Positions 6,760 through 15,473 of a stretch of DNA of 48,134 nt are shown here, piece after piece. A program made the position numbers and the translations under genes. The stretch is from Thermoflexia bacterium (GTDB lineage: Bacteria > Chloroflexota > Anaerolineae > B4-G1 > DUEL01), in NCBI GenBank assembly GCA_011192125.1, contig DUEL01000003.1, positions 1 through 48,134 of the forward strand. The letters are read 5' to 3'. The notes under the pieces are model-generated. The model made no database searches. It saw nothing but the letters and a program-made list of their open reading frames with translations, and had not been told where the DNA came from. The stretch's first letter is position 1, and each line of letters begins with the position of its first letter.

Positions 6760-8919
6760 GGTAAGCACCGGTATCTGAGATTCGGCCTCCTGTTGCTGGC
6801 TCTGCTGTTGGCGGGGGGGCTATCCTGGCGGGGGGTCGGGGCGGGAGCGTCTCCATCTGGCCTTTCTCCCGTCGATCCTCAGGGAGAAGGGGTCTCTTCC
6901 CTCGTCTCGTTCCACGTGGAGACGATCACCATCCCCACCTACCCCTACAAGGGCTGCCTGGAAACCCGGACCAACGGCCCTTACACCTACCGCTGGCTCG
7001 ACTGGTCGTGTTATTACGCCCTTTCCCCCCATCCCTCCCCAAAGGAGTACACGCTCCTGGTGATGGAAAACGACTACCTGCGGGTGACGGTGCTGCCGGA
7101 ACTGGGGGGACGGGTCTACCAGATGATCTTCAAGCCCACCGGGCACAACGAACTGTACCAGAATCCGGTGATCAAACCGACCCACTGGGGACCGCCGGAG
7201 CAGGGGTGGTGGCTGGCAGTGGGCGGCATCGAGTGGTGTTTGCCGGTCGACGAGCACGGCTACGAGTGGGGAAAGTCGTGGTCATGGTCCGTCGTCACTT
7301 CGACACAGGGGGTCACGCTCACCGTCCGGGATACCGACGCCACGGATCGGCTCCGTGCCCGGATCGACCTCTTCCTGCCGGCCGATCGGGCCGTGCTGGC
7401 GGTCACCCCCCATCTGGAGAATCCGACGGACAGCGCCATCTCCTACAAGTACTGGACCAACGGGATGCTCGCCCCTGGTGGCGCCAACACCGTCGGGGCC
7501 GACCTGCGCTTCGTCTTCGGAGCCGACCAGGTGACCGTCCACTCCAGCGGGGACTTCGCCGCCGGAAAGGTGCTGGACTGGCCGGTCCACAATGGGCGGG
7601 ATTACTCCCGCCTGGGCAACTGGAACCGCTGGTTGGGCTTCTTCGAGCGTCCGCAGGCCGCGGCCGACTTCGCCGGTGTGTACGATGAGGCGGCGGACGA
7701 GGGGATCGCGCGGGTCTTCCCCTCCGACGTGGTCCGGGGGAGCAAGGGGTTCGGCATGGGCTGGGCAGACCCCATCGACTGGCGTGAATGGACCGATGAC
7801 GGCTCGACTTATGTGGAGGTCCACGGGGGCGTCGCGCCGACGTTCTGGGACGTCGCCCAACTGCCAGCCGGGGCGACCCTCTCCTGGACCGAGTACTGGT
7901 TTCCGGTGACGGCCATCGGCACGCTCTCGACCGCCACCTCTGAGGCTGCTCTGGGGGTCCGACTGAAGGGTGACTTGCTCCATGTCGGCGTTCACTCCAC
8001 GAGGGCACGGCCGGCGGGGGAATCTACCCTTTACGTATGGGATCGGACCACCTGCACCACGCTGGGCCGCTGGAGCCTGCCCGCGGTGGACCCGGCGACC
8101 CCGTTCCGAGCGACAGCGACCGTCGGAGGACGGTCGATAGACGGGCTGGCGATCGTTTATCTGGACGGCGCAGGGAACCGGCTGGCGGCGATCAACCTCA
8201 CCGACTGTCTGCCGCCCCGGGCGCGGGTAGACCCTCTCCCACCGTGGGTCGGAACGGCCGGGTTCACCGTCACGTGGTCGGGGGAGGACATCTGGACCGG
8301 GGTGGCGGCCTACGACGTGCAGGTGCGGGACGGATACGAGGGGGCCTGGGCCGGCTGGCTCACCGAGACCGTCGCCACCTCGGCCGTCTTCACCGGGGTC
8401 CACGGCCACACCTATTTCTTCCGCGCCCGCGCCCGGGACGGGGCGGGGAACCAGGGGGCCTTCACCGATGAGGAGTGGGGCCAGGCGTTCACGACGGTCC
8501 TCACCGAGACGGCCCCGGTGCTGGTCACCTCCCGCAAGGTCGCTGCGCCGCGCCGGTTCGCCCCCGATCAGGCCGTTGCCCATACCGTGCTGGTCAGCAA
8601 CACCGGGAACCTGACGGCGGCGGCGCGGCTGACCGACACCCTGCCCACTGAATTGCTCCTTCTTACGGAGACACTGACCGCCACGGCAGGTACCCCGCCT
8701 GTGTATGACGGGACCGCCATCCAGTGGACGGGTGCGGTCCCGCCGGGCGCGGAGGTGCGGGTCACTTACCTTCTCTCCCCCACAACCTCCACGCCGATGT
8801 GGGTCCCGCTGACCAACACTGTTGAGATCGAGGGCGGCCTCCCTGGAGCCATCGTGCGTCAGGCGATCGTCCTCCAGGCGTACCTCACCTGGCTACCCGT
8901 GGTCATACGGGGTTGGTAG
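6757..8919 (+). CDS. Secreted DUF5107 / DUF11-type protein with C-terminal tail
   Basis: 720 residues from the preferred ATG (6757; an upstream in-frame ATG at 6748 would add MGS but overlaps the -10 box). Signal peptide at about residues 7-25 (LLLLALLLAGGLSW). Residues about 80-390 look like the DUF5107 sugar-binding/aldose-mutarotase-like fold (LRVTVLPELGGRVYQM, NELYQNPV, WWLAVGGIEW, SYKYWTNGMLAPGG). A fibronectin-like segment follows (about 480-590, HTYFFRARARDGAGNQG), then a DUF11-type adhesin repeat (HTVLVSNTGNLTAAARLTD, about 605-700), and the tail TWLPVVIRGW. Likely a cell-surface or secreted protein with a carbohydrate-related N-terminal domain; the exact function is unknown. It is monocistronic. 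Confidence 0.85.
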   Translation: MGKHRYLRFGLLLLALLLAGGLSWRGVGAGASPSGLSPVDPQGEGVSSLVSFHVETITIPTYPYKGCLETRTNGPYTYRWLDWSCYYALSPHPSPKEYTLLVMENDYLRVTVLPELGGRVYQMIFKPTGHNELYQNPVIKPTHWGPPEQGWWLAVGGIEWCLPVDEHGYEWGKSWSWSVVTSTQGVTLTVRDTDATDRLRARIDLFLPADRAVLAVTPHLENPTDSAISYKYWTNGMLAPGGANTVGADLRFVFGADQVTVHSSGDFAAGKVLDWPVHNGRDYSRLGNWNRWLGFFERPQAAADFAGVYDEAADEGIARVFPSDVVRGSKGFGMGWADPIDWREWTDDGSTYVEVHGGVAPTFWDVAQLPAGATLSWTEYWFPVTAIGTLSTATSEAALGVRLKGDLLHVGVHSTRARPAGESTLYVWDRTTCTTLGRWSLPAVDPATPFRATATVGGRSIDGLAIVYLDGAGNRLAAINLTDCLPPRARVDPLPPWVGTAGFTVTWSGEDIWTGVAAYDVQVRDGYEGAWAGWLTETVATSAVFTGVHGHTYFFRARARDGAGNQGAFTDEEWGQAFTTVLTETAPVLVTSRKVAAPRRFAPDQAVAHTVLVSNTGNLTAAARLTDTLPTELLLLTETLTATAGTPPVYDGTAIQWTGAVPPGAEVRVTYLLSPTTSTPMWVPLTNTVEIEGGLPGAIVRQAIVLQAYLTWLPVVIRGW

Positions 8920-9007
8920 AGGACCCCCTTCGTGGGCAGGTCACACACCGTCCGAGGCAGGACGGAGGTCTCCTGGCCTTCGTACAGGAGTACGGAGTCC
9001 CCCATTA

Positions 9008-9073
9008 TGTTCGAGCTCCTGTCCAAACCCCAGGCATCCTCTACTTGTCCCTTCTCCCCCTTTGCCCTATAAT
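9008..9073 (+). promoter_or_regulatory. Promoter of the phosphate operon with tandem 12-bp element (copy A)
   Basis: TTGTCC (9045-9050), 17-bp spacer, TATAAT (9068-9073). Thirteen bases upstream of the -35 lie two tandem 12-bp units, TGTTCGAGCTCC (9008-9019) and TGTCCAAACCCC (9020-9031), followed by AGG. The same element stands in the same place and orientation at three other promoters in the window. The predicted start is about 9080, leaving a ~35-base leader with a ribosome site GAAGGAGG before ATG 9115. Confidence 0.8.
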
Positions 9074-9114
9074 CGGGCAAAATCGTCAGGTCCCTGGGTT
9101 GGGAAGAAGGAGGC

Positions 9115-11115
9115 ATGATGGAGAAGGCGGATCTCATCCTGAGCGGTGGCGTCGTGGTCACGATGGACGAAGCGTTCCACGTGTTCGAGCCAGGGGCCGT
9201 GGCGATTCGGGATGGCGCGATCGTCGCCGTCGGGCCGGAGGAAGAGGTCTCCGCCGCCTGGCAGGCGAAGGAGACGGTGGATTGCCGTGGGCACGCGGTG
9301 ATCCCGGGCCTGGTCGACGCCCACACCCACGTCCCGATGACCCTGGTGCGGGGTCTGGCGGACGACCTGCGGCTGGACGTATGGCTGATGGGCTATATGA
9401 TGCCGGTGGAGCGGGAGTTCGTCCGCCCCGACTTCTGCTGGCTGGGGACCCAACTGGGCTGCGCGGAGATGATCCGCTCCGGCGTCACCTGTTTCGGCGA
9501 TATGTACTACTTCGAAGAGGCCGTCGCCGACGCGACGGCGCAGGTGGGGATGCGGGCCGTCTGCGCCCAGTCGATCCTCAAGTTCCCCACACCGGACGCC
9601 AGCAGTTACGACGAGGGGCTGCGGCTGGCGCAGGACTTCGTCACCCGTTGGAAGGGGCACCATCTGGTTGTCCCCGCTCTGGGCCCGCACGCGGCCTATA
9701 CCGCCACGCCGGACCTGCTTCATGAGTGCGCGCGCCTCGCGCGGGAGTACGACGTGCCCATCCACATCCACATCGCCGAGACAAGGCAAGAGGTGGAGGA
9801 CCATCGGGCGCAGTTCGGGATGCCGGTGGTGCCGTGGGTGAAGAAGCAAGGGGTTTTCGAGGCGAAAGTGACGGCGATGCACTGTGTCCACATCGACGAG
9901 GGAGAGATGCGGACGCTGTTGCACCACGGCGTGGGCGTGGCCCACAATCCCTCCAGCAACCTGAAGTTGGCCAGCGGTATCGCGCCGGTGGCCAAGATGC
10001 TGGATTTGGGGCTGGCGGTGGGGATCGGGACCGACGGCCCAGCCAGCAACAACGACCTGGATATGTTCGAGGAGATGCGGCTGGCCGCTCTGCTGGCGAA
10101 GGGGGCCACCGGTGATCCGACCGTCCTCCCCGCCCGGCAGGCGTTGGCGATGGCGACGATCCTTGCTGCACAAGCCCTCCACATCGATCACCTGACCGGC
10201 TCGCTCGAGGTCGGCAAGCGGGCCGACATCGCCGTGGTCGATTTGGAGAGGGTCCATCTCACTCCCCGCTTCTACCGGGATTCGGACAGCATCTACTCCC
10301 TCCTAGTGTACGCTGCCAAGAGTAGCGACGTTCGTCACCTTCTCTGTGACGGTCGGTGGCTGATGCGGGACCGGGAGCTGCTCTCGGTGGATGTGGAGGC
10401 ACTGCGGGCGGAGGCTGCCAAGGTCGCCCGGAAGATCGACTCCTTCCTGATCGAGCGGGAAGAGAGCGTGCTGAGGAAGCTCCTCGCCATCGGCGAGGTC
10501 GCCCGCGAGAAGACCTTCGAGGTCCAGGTCAAGGTCCATCTTATGGACATCTCCCCGATCGAGGAGGCCCTGGAGAGCGGGGAGATCCCCGTCGTCAAGT
10601 CCTCCCACCGACGGCAGTATGACACGTATTTCCTCTTCGACGACCCGGACCACAGCCGGCTACGTTATCGGGAGGACGAGATTCTGGATGAAGAGGGAGA
10701 GGTGGCGGACGTGCTCTATCGGCTCACTCTGACGGGGGAGACCAAGGAGCGGGAGTTCGCCCGGTCGGTCCTCCTCTCCCGCTCCCGCTTCGACGCTCCA
10801 GCCACCCGCAGCCTCCGTTTCTACCGGGAGTACTTCAAGCCCAAGGAGGTGTGGGAGGTCCATAAGGAACGTCACCGCTACCACATCCGTTACGGCGGCA
10901 CCGACTTCGCGCTCAACCTGGACCGGGTTACCCGTCCGGACCTACCGGGGTTCTTCCTGGAGGTGAAGAGCCGGACCTGGTCGGCGCAGGATGCCGAGCG
11001 GAAGGCGGAACTGATCGGAGAGTTGCTGACCCTCTTTGGGGTGGAGGATCGGCAGTTGGTGCGGCGGGAGTACCTGGAACTGGCGAAGGAGGCGGCGAGG
11101 CTGGGGCGTGGGTGA
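9115..11115 (+). CDS. Amidohydrolase (MTA/SAH deaminase-like) fused to a CYTH domain
   Basis: 666 residues, two domains. Residues about 1-430: amidohydrolase of the 5-methylthioadenosine/S-adenosylhomocysteine deaminase / TrzA-AtzA group, with DAHTHVPM (metal His pair), HIHIAETRQE, CVHIDEGE and GIGTDGPASNNDLDM (metal Asp), all typical of an active cytosine/adenine-type deaminase fold. Residues about 460-660: CYTH-like (adenylyl cyclase/thiamine triphosphatase) domain, with EVQVKVHL in place of the usual E-x-E-x-K, then YDTYFLFDDP, SRLRYRE, LYRLTLTGETKE, VHKERHRYHI, LNLDRV and FFLEVKSR. CYTH enzymes bind inorganic triphosphate, polyphosphate or NTP. The gene has its own strong promoter and lies 31 bases before pstS in a Pst operon, which suggests a phosphate- or nucleotide-related role. 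Preferred start ATG 9115 after GAAGGAGG; an ATG follows at 9118. Confidence 0.88.
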   Translation: MMEKADLILSGGVVVTMDEAFHVFEPGAVAIRDGAIVAVGPEEEVSAAWQAKETVDCRGHAVIPGLVDAHTHVPMTLVRGLADDLRLDVWLMGYMMPVEREFVRPDFCWLGTQLGCAEMIRSGVTCFGDMYYFEEAVADATAQVGMRAVCAQSILKFPTPDASSYDEGLRLAQDFVTRWKGHHLVVPALGPHAAYTATPDLLHECARLAREYDVPIHIHIAETRQEVEDHRAQFGMPVVPWVKKQGVFEAKVTAMHCVHIDEGEMRTLLHHGVGVAHNPSSNLKLASGIAPVAKMLDLGLAVGIGTDGPASNNDLDMFEEMRLAALLAKGATGDPTVLPARQALAMATILAAQALHIDHLTGSLEVGKRADIAVVDLERVHLTPRFYRDSDSIYSLLVYAAKSSDVRHLLCDGRWLMRDRELLSVDVEALRAEAAKVARKIDSFLIEREESVLRKLLAIGEVAREKTFEVQVKVHLMDISPIEEALESGEIPVVKSSHRRQYDTYFLFDDPDHSRLRYREDEILDEEGEVADVLYRLTLTGETKEREFARSVLLSRSRFDAPATRSLRFYREYFKPKEVWEVHKERHRYHIRYGGTDFALNLDRVTRPDLPGFFLEVKSRTWSAQDAERKAELIGELLTLFGVEDRQLVRREYLELAKEAARLGRG

Positions 11116-11146
11116 GGATTGCGAGCTGGAGTTTGGGGATAGCGCG

Positions 11147-12061
11147 ATGGTCAGGCGCGGGTGGTTGCTCTGGATGCTCCTGGTGGCGATGGGGATCGGT
11201 TGGTGGTGGGCCGGGTGTGCCCCCGCACCGCCGCCGGACGTCCAGACGGGGGAGTCCGGGGCGACCTACACCATCGAGAACAAGGGATCGGACACGCTGG
11301 TCAATCTGGCGTTGGCCTGGGCCGAGGAGTATATGCGGCTCCGCCCGGAGGTGCGCATCTCCGTCACCGGTGGAGGGTCGGGCACGGGGATCGCGGCGAT
11401 GATCAACGGCACGGTCGACATCGCCAACGCCTCGCGGAAGATGAAGCCCGAGGAGATCGCCGCCGCCGAGGCCAACGGAATCTACCCGGTGGAGTTCGTC
11501 GTCGCTCTGGACGCTATCGCTGTCGTCGTTCATCCCTCCAATCCGGTGGACCGCCTGACGCTGCAGCAGATTTCCGACATCTACGCGGGGAGGATCACCA
11601 ACTGGAGCCAGGTGGGTGGGGAAGATCGTCCCATCGTCCTTCTCTCCCGCGAATCCAACTCCGGCACCTATATGTACTTTCTAGAGCACGTAGTCCGGTT
11701 GGGGGATAAAGAGAGCGACCTGCTCTTCTCACCCGATGCGCTGCTGATGCCTTCGTCGGAGGGGATCAGCACGGAAGTGCGGCAGAATCCGAACGCTATT
11801 GGCTATGACGGCCTGGGTTACGTCACGCCCGATCAGAAGGTCATCGCTGTGGCGCGGGAGCCGGGCGGGCCATTTGTGCTGCCCTCGGTGGATACGGTCA
11901 ACGATGGTTCCTACCCCATCTCGCGGCCGCTGTATATGTACACCGCGGGTGAGCCATCAGGGGTGGTCAAAGAGTACATTGAATGGGTCCTCACCGACGG
12001 GCAGGCGCTGGTGCCGGAGTTGGGGTTTGTGCCGATAGAGGGAGAGGGGGGAACACCTTGA
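11147..12061 (+). CDS. pstS: Phosphate-binding lipoprotein PstS
   Basis: 304 residues from the ATG at 11147. The N-terminus is a lipoprotein signal (VRRGWLL...WWWAGC with Cys at about residue 23). The mature part is a PBP-like phosphate-binding domain: IENKGSDTLVNLALAW, TGGGSGTGIAAMINGTVDIANASR, VVHPSNPVDRLT, SRESNSGTYMYF and GYDGLGYV are the phosphate-cleft loops of the PstS/SphX type. It captures phosphate outside the membrane and delivers it to PstCA. It lies 31 bases after the amidohydrolase-CYTH gene and 51 bases before pstC. The ribosome site is weak (GGGGAT), so some translation may be coupled to the gene upstream. Confidence 0.95.
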   Translation: MVRRGWLLWMLLVAMGIGWWWAGCAPAPPPDVQTGESGATYTIENKGSDTLVNLALAWAEEYMRLRPEVRISVTGGGSGTGIAAMINGTVDIANASRKMKPEEIAAAEANGIYPVEFVVALDAIAVVVHPSNPVDRLTLQQISDIYAGRITNWSQVGGEDRPIVLLSRESNSGTYMYFLEHVVRLGDKESDLLFSPDALLMPSSEGISTEVRQNPNAIGYDGLGYVTPDQKVIAVAREPGGPFVLPSVDTVNDGSYPISRPLYMYTAGEPSGVVKEYIEWVLTDGQALVPELGFVPIEGEGGTP

Positions 12062-12065
12062 GGAG

Positions 12066-12107
12066 TTTGGATCTGCTCGATCCGCTTCATCTGCTCAATC
12101 TGTGGAT
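12066..12107 (+). repeat. Short tandem-like repeat in the pstS-pstC gap
   Basis: ATCTGCTCGATCCGCTTC and ATCTGCTCAATCTGTGGA are two imperfect copies of an ATCTGCTCRATC unit, filling almost the whole gap between pstS and pstC. It leaves pstC without an obvious ribosome site. Confidence 0.55.
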
Positions 12108-12112
12108 GTCCC

Positions 12113-13000
12113 ATGCACCCTAGACGTTGGACCGAGTTCGCCATCGAATCGCTCATCCGGGTGCTGGGCCTCTCCAGCATCGGTTTTGTCCTCCTTATCT
12201 TCCTGTTCCTGCTGAAAGAGGGCCTTCCTGCCTTCCTCCAGGTCCCGCCAGAGAACCTCCTGGGGACCCGCTGGTATCCCACCTTCGATCTATTTGGCAC
12301 GTTGCCGCTGATCCTCGGCTCGCTGCTGGTCACCGCCACGGCCATCTCCATCGCCTTGCCCCTGGGCGTGGCGACCGCCGTCTTCGTGCGGGAGGTGGCC
12401 CCGGGATGGGCGCGGGAGGTCCTCAAGCCGATGATCGAGGTCCTGGCCGGGATCCCCTCGGTGGTGCTGGGGTTCTTCGGGATGACGGTGTTGGCCCCTC
12501 TGGTGCGGGAGACCCTGGACGCGCCGACCGGACTGACCGCCTTCACCGGCGGGCTGGTCCTGGCCTATATGGCCCTGCCGACCATCATCAGCGTCGCCGA
12601 GGATGCGTTGGACGCGGTGCCGAAGAGTTACCGGGACGCGGGGTTGGCGATGGGTGCTACCCAGTGGCAGACCATCTGGCGGGTGGTGGTGCCCGCCGCC
12701 CGCTCCGGTATCCTGACCGCGGTGATGCTGGGGATGGGGCGGGCCATCGGTGAGACGATGGCGGTGATGATGGTGACCGGCAACGCGGCCCGGATGCCCA
12801 CCACCATCGACTCCCTCTTCCGCCCCGTGCGCACGATGACCGCCACCATCGCTGCCGAGATGGGGGAGGTGGCCCGCGGCAGCACTCACTACCATGTCCT
12901 CTTCGGCATCGGGATCATTCTGTTCGTCATCACCTTCGTCCTCAATCTGGTCGCCGCCGGTGCGATCTTCAAGAAGCGGCGGCGGGGAGGGCTGCGATGA
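12113..13000 (+). CDS. pstC: Phosphate ABC transporter permease PstC
   Basis: 295 residues, six predicted membrane segments, with the binding-protein-dependent permease domain (about residues 65-285). The coupling loop is recognisable: ALDAVPKSYRDAGLAMGATQWQ, the EAA-type motif contacting the ATPase. LAGIPSVVLGFFGM and GRAIGETMAVMMVTGN are PstC signatures. It forms the membrane channel with PstA. ATG at 12113; its TGA overlaps the ATG of pstA (ATGA), indicating translational coupling. Normal length for the family. Confidence 0.96.
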   Translation: MHPRRWTEFAIESLIRVLGLSSIGFVLLIFLFLLKEGLPAFLQVPPENLLGTRWYPTFDLFGTLPLILGSLLVTATAISIALPLGVATAVFVREVAPGWAREVLKPMIEVLAGIPSVVLGFFGMTVLAPLVRETLDAPTGLTAFTGGLVLAYMALPTIISVAEDALDAVPKSYRDAGLAMGATQWQTIWRVVVPAARSGILTAVMLGMGRAIGETMAVMMVTGNAARMPTTIDSLFRPVRTMTATIAAEMGEVARGSTHYHVLFGIGIILFVITFVLNLVAAGAIFKKRRRGGLR

Positions 13001-13845
13001 ACCGGCGGTACCTGGTTCAGCGGGTGGGGTTCGCCCTGCTAGGGCTGGCCGCGCTGCTGGTGGTGGTTCCCATCCTCCTGGTGGTCGGCACGATCATCGC
13101 TCGCGGCGCGGCAGCCGTCAACTGGGAGTTCCTCACCGCGATGCCCAGGGATGGGATGAAGGCCGGGGGGATCCTGCCCGCGATTGTCGGTACGTTGCTT
13201 CTGACCCTGGGCACGGCGCTGGCGGCGATCCCGGTGGGCGTAGGAGGCGCGATCTACCTGGCCGAATACGCCCGCGACACCTGGCTCACCCGCCTCATCC
13301 GGCTGGCGATCATCAACCTGGCCGGGATCCCATCGGTGGTGTACGGGCTGTTCGGGCTGGGGCTCTTCGTGCTCTTCCTCCAGTTCGGCACCTCCATCCT
13401 GGCCGGGTCACTCACGCTGGCGATTATGACCCTTCCGGTGATCATCAGCACCGCCGAGGAGGCGCTGCGGGCCGTGCCGACGGAGTTCCGCACGGTGATC
13501 CTCAGCCTGGGAGGCACCCGCTGGCAGGCGGTCCGGTACGTGGTCCTCCCTCAGGCGATGCCGGGGATCATCACCGGCGTCATCCTCGGCCTGCTGCGGG
13601 CGGCGGGTGAGACGGCCCCCATCCTGTTCACCGTCGCCGCCTTCTACCTGCCCCGTCTGCCTCGCTCCCCCTTCGACCCGACGATGGCCCTCCCCTACCA
13701 CCTCTACGTCATCAGCACCCAGGTGCCGGGGATGCCGGAGGAGATCAAGTACGGGACCGCCCTCGTGCTCCTGGCTTTGGTGCTCTCTATGAACGTCGTC
13801 GCTACCCTCATCCGAAGTTACTACCGGCGGAGGAGGGAGTGGTAG
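12997..13845 (+). CDS. pstA: Phosphate ABC transporter permease PstA
   Basis: 282 residues, six membrane segments. Signatures: GTLLLTLGTALAAIPVG, INLAGIPSVVYGLFGLGLF, TAEEALRAVPTEFRTVILSLGGTRWQ (coupling helix) and GLLRAAGETAPILFTVAAF. Partner of PstC. Start ATG overlaps the pstC stop. About 100 bases of repeat-rich DNA separate it from pstB1, an unusual interruption in a pst operon. Confidence 0.96.
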   Translation: MNRRYLVQRVGFALLGLAALLVVVPILLVVGTIIARGAAAVNWEFLTAMPRDGMKAGGILPAIVGTLLLTLGTALAAIPVGVGGAIYLAEYARDTWLTRLIRLAIINLAGIPSVVYGLFGLGLFVLFLQFGTSILAGSLTLAIMTLPVIISTAEEALRAVPTEFRTVILSLGGTRWQAVRYVVLPQAMPGIITGVILGLLRAAGETAPILFTVAAFYLPRLPRSPFDPTMALPYHLYVISTQVPGMPEEIKYGTALVLLALVLSMNVVATLIRSYYRRRREW

Positions 13846-13849
13846 GGGG

Positions 13850-13942
13850 CAAGAGGCGGGGAGCAGGGAAGAGGGGAAGCAAGGGCTTGACGCCTGACGC
13901 TTGACGTTTGATGCTTGACGTTTGACGCTTGACGCCTGACGA
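13850..13942 (+). repeat. Two kinds of short repeats before pstB1
   Basis: 13850-13886 is purine-rich with AGGCGGGGAGCAGGGAAG-type units. 13887-13942 is a run of about six imperfect 9-base units (TTGACGCCT, GACGCTTGA, CGTTTGATG...), i.e. alternating TTGACGCC/TTGACGTT. A sister array occurs at 24960-25030. The array abuts the pstB1 start codon, leaving no recognisable ribosome site. Confidence 0.7.
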
Positions 13943-14701
13943 ATGAACGACATAAAGATCCGCATCGAGAACCTCACATACTCCTACGGCGACAAGGTGG
14001 CGCTGCGGGACGTGACGATGGACATCCCGGCGAACGCCATCACGGTGGTCTTCGGCCCGGCAGGGGGCGGGAAGACGACCCTCCTGCGGCTCATCAACCG
14101 GCTCAACGACCTGATCGAAGGGACCCGGATGTCGGGGCGGGTCCTGCTGGACGGGAAGGACATCTACGCGCCGGGGACCGACGTCATCGACCTGCGGCGG
14201 CGGGTCGGGATGGTCTTCGCCCTGCCGCTCCCGCTCCCGGGGACCATCCGAGAGAACGTCGAGTACGGCCCCCGGTTGGCCGGGATCAGGGATCCGGCCC
14301 GGCTGGAGGAGATCGTGGTCCGCAGTCTCACCCAGGCCGCCCTCTGGGACGAGGTCAAGGACCGCCTGGACACGCCCGCCAGCGCCCTCTCCGGAGGGCA
14401 GCAGCAGCGGCTCTGCCTGGCCCGCAGCCTGGCGCTGGAGCCGGAGGTCCTCCTGCTCGACGAGCCGACCTCCGGCCTCGACCCCATCTCCACCGGCCGG
14501 ATCGAGGAGACCCTCTTCGAACTGAAACAGCGGTACACCATCGTCCTGGTGCCCCACAGCATCCAGCAGGCCGCCCGCGTGGCCGACTACGCTGCCTTCT
14601 TTCTGATGGGAGAGTTGGTCGAATGGCAGCCCGGCGATCTGCTCTTCACCAACCCCCGCGACCGGAGGACGGAGGACTATATCACGGGTAGGTTTGGATG
14701 A
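13943..14701 (+). CDS. Phosphate transporter ATPase PstB, paralogue 1 (Q-loop Gln missing)
   Basis: 252 residues, ABC ATPase of the PstB type. Walker A is GPAGGGKTT (about residue 38; usual GPSGCGKST). The Q-loop reads MVFALPLPLPG where PstB normally has MVFQ-x-P, so the Gln that coordinates Mg/water is replaced by Ala. The signature LSGGQQQR, Walker B LLLDEP, D-loop SGLDP and H-loop His (VPHSIQQA) are intact. Together with paralogue 2, which has the opposite defect, this suggests a heterodimer in which this subunit supplies the good signature motif. The ATG follows directly on a TTGACGCC repeat with no clear ribosome site. 12 bases separate it from paralogue 2. Confidence 0.9.
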   Translation: MNDIKIRIENLTYSYGDKVALRDVTMDIPANAITVVFGPAGGGKTTLLRLINRLNDLIEGTRMSGRVLLDGKDIYAPGTDVIDLRRRVGMVFALPLPLPGTIRENVEYGPRLAGIRDPARLEEIVVRSLTQAALWDEVKDRLDTPASALSGGQQQRLCLARSLALEPEVLLLDEPTSGLDPISTGRIEETLFELKQRYTIVLVPHSIQQAARVADYAAFFLMGELVEWQPGDLLFTNPRDRRTEDYITGRFG

Positions 14702-14713
14702 AGACGGTGGGCT

Positions 14714-15472
14714 ATGAGACCGAAGATCCGGGTTGACCACCTTTCGTTCTATTACGGCGACAAGCAGGCCTTGTTCGACATCTCGATGGAGATCCGGGAG
14801 CGGCAGATCACCGCCCTCATCGGCCCGTCGGGGTGCGGGAAATCGACTTTCCTCCGCTGCCTCAACCGGATGAACGATACCATCCCGGGCACCCGACTGG
14901 AGGGACGCGTGCTGCTGGATGGGCAGGACGTCTATGCCCCCGGCACCGACGTGGTGGACCTGCGGCGGCGGGTCGGAATGGTTTTCCAGCGGCCCAACCC
15001 GTTTCCCCAGTCCATCTTCGACAACGTGGCCTTCGGCCCCCGCGTGCTGGGGCTGTGCCGGGGACGGGATGAGTTGGAAGAGGTGGTGGAGCGAAGCCTC
15101 CGCGACGTGCGGTTGTGGGATGAGGTCAAGGACAATCTGAAGCAGGATGCCCTCAGCCTTTCTCTGGGCCAGCAACAGCGCCTCTGCATCGCCCGCGTCA
15201 TCGCTGTGCAGCCTGAGGTCATCCTGATGGACGAGCCCTGCTCCGCCCTTGACCCCATCGTCACCCTTGGGATCGAAGAACTGATGAAGCGGCTGCGGGA
15301 GCAGTACACCATCGTCATCGTCACCCACAATATGCAGCAGGCGGCGCGCGTATCGGACTGGACCGGGTTCTTCTGGCTGGGACGGCTGGTGGAGATGGGA
15401 CCGACTGGCGACGTCTTCACCCGTCCTCAGCAGAAACTGACCGAGGACTACATCACGGGCAGGGCGGGGTAG
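14714..15472 (+). CDS. pstB: Phosphate transporter ATPase PstB, paralogue 2 (altered signature motif)
   Basis: 252 residues. Walker [11 protein letters not shown]-loop [12 protein letters not shown], Walker B ILMDEP and H-loop [13 protein letters not shown] are all canonical PstB. The ABC signature is LSLGQQQR instead of LSGGQQQR, so the first of the two glycines that touch the gamma-phosphate is Leu. It would form a full catalytic site with paralogue 1's signature and a weak site on the other side. Sequence close to paralogue 1 throughout, so the pair arose by tandem duplication. ATG at 14714. Confidence 0.93.
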   Translation: MRPKIRVDHLSFYYGDKQALFDISMEIRERQITALIGPSGCGKSTFLRCLNRMNDTIPGTRLEGRVLLDGQDVYAPGTDVVDLRRRVGMVFQRPNPFPQSIFDNVAFGPRVLGLCRGRDELEEVVERSLRDVRLWDEVKDNLKQDALSLSLGQQQRLCIARVIAVQPEVILMDEPCSALDPIVTLGIEELMKRLREQYTIVIVTHNMQQAARVSDWTGFFWLGRLVEMGPTGDVFTRPQQKLTEDYITGRAG

Positions 15473-15473
15473 C

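Noticed and set aside
13887..13942. CRISPR-like array
   Set aside because: Units are 8-9 bases, contiguous and imperfect with no spacers; no cas genes nearby.
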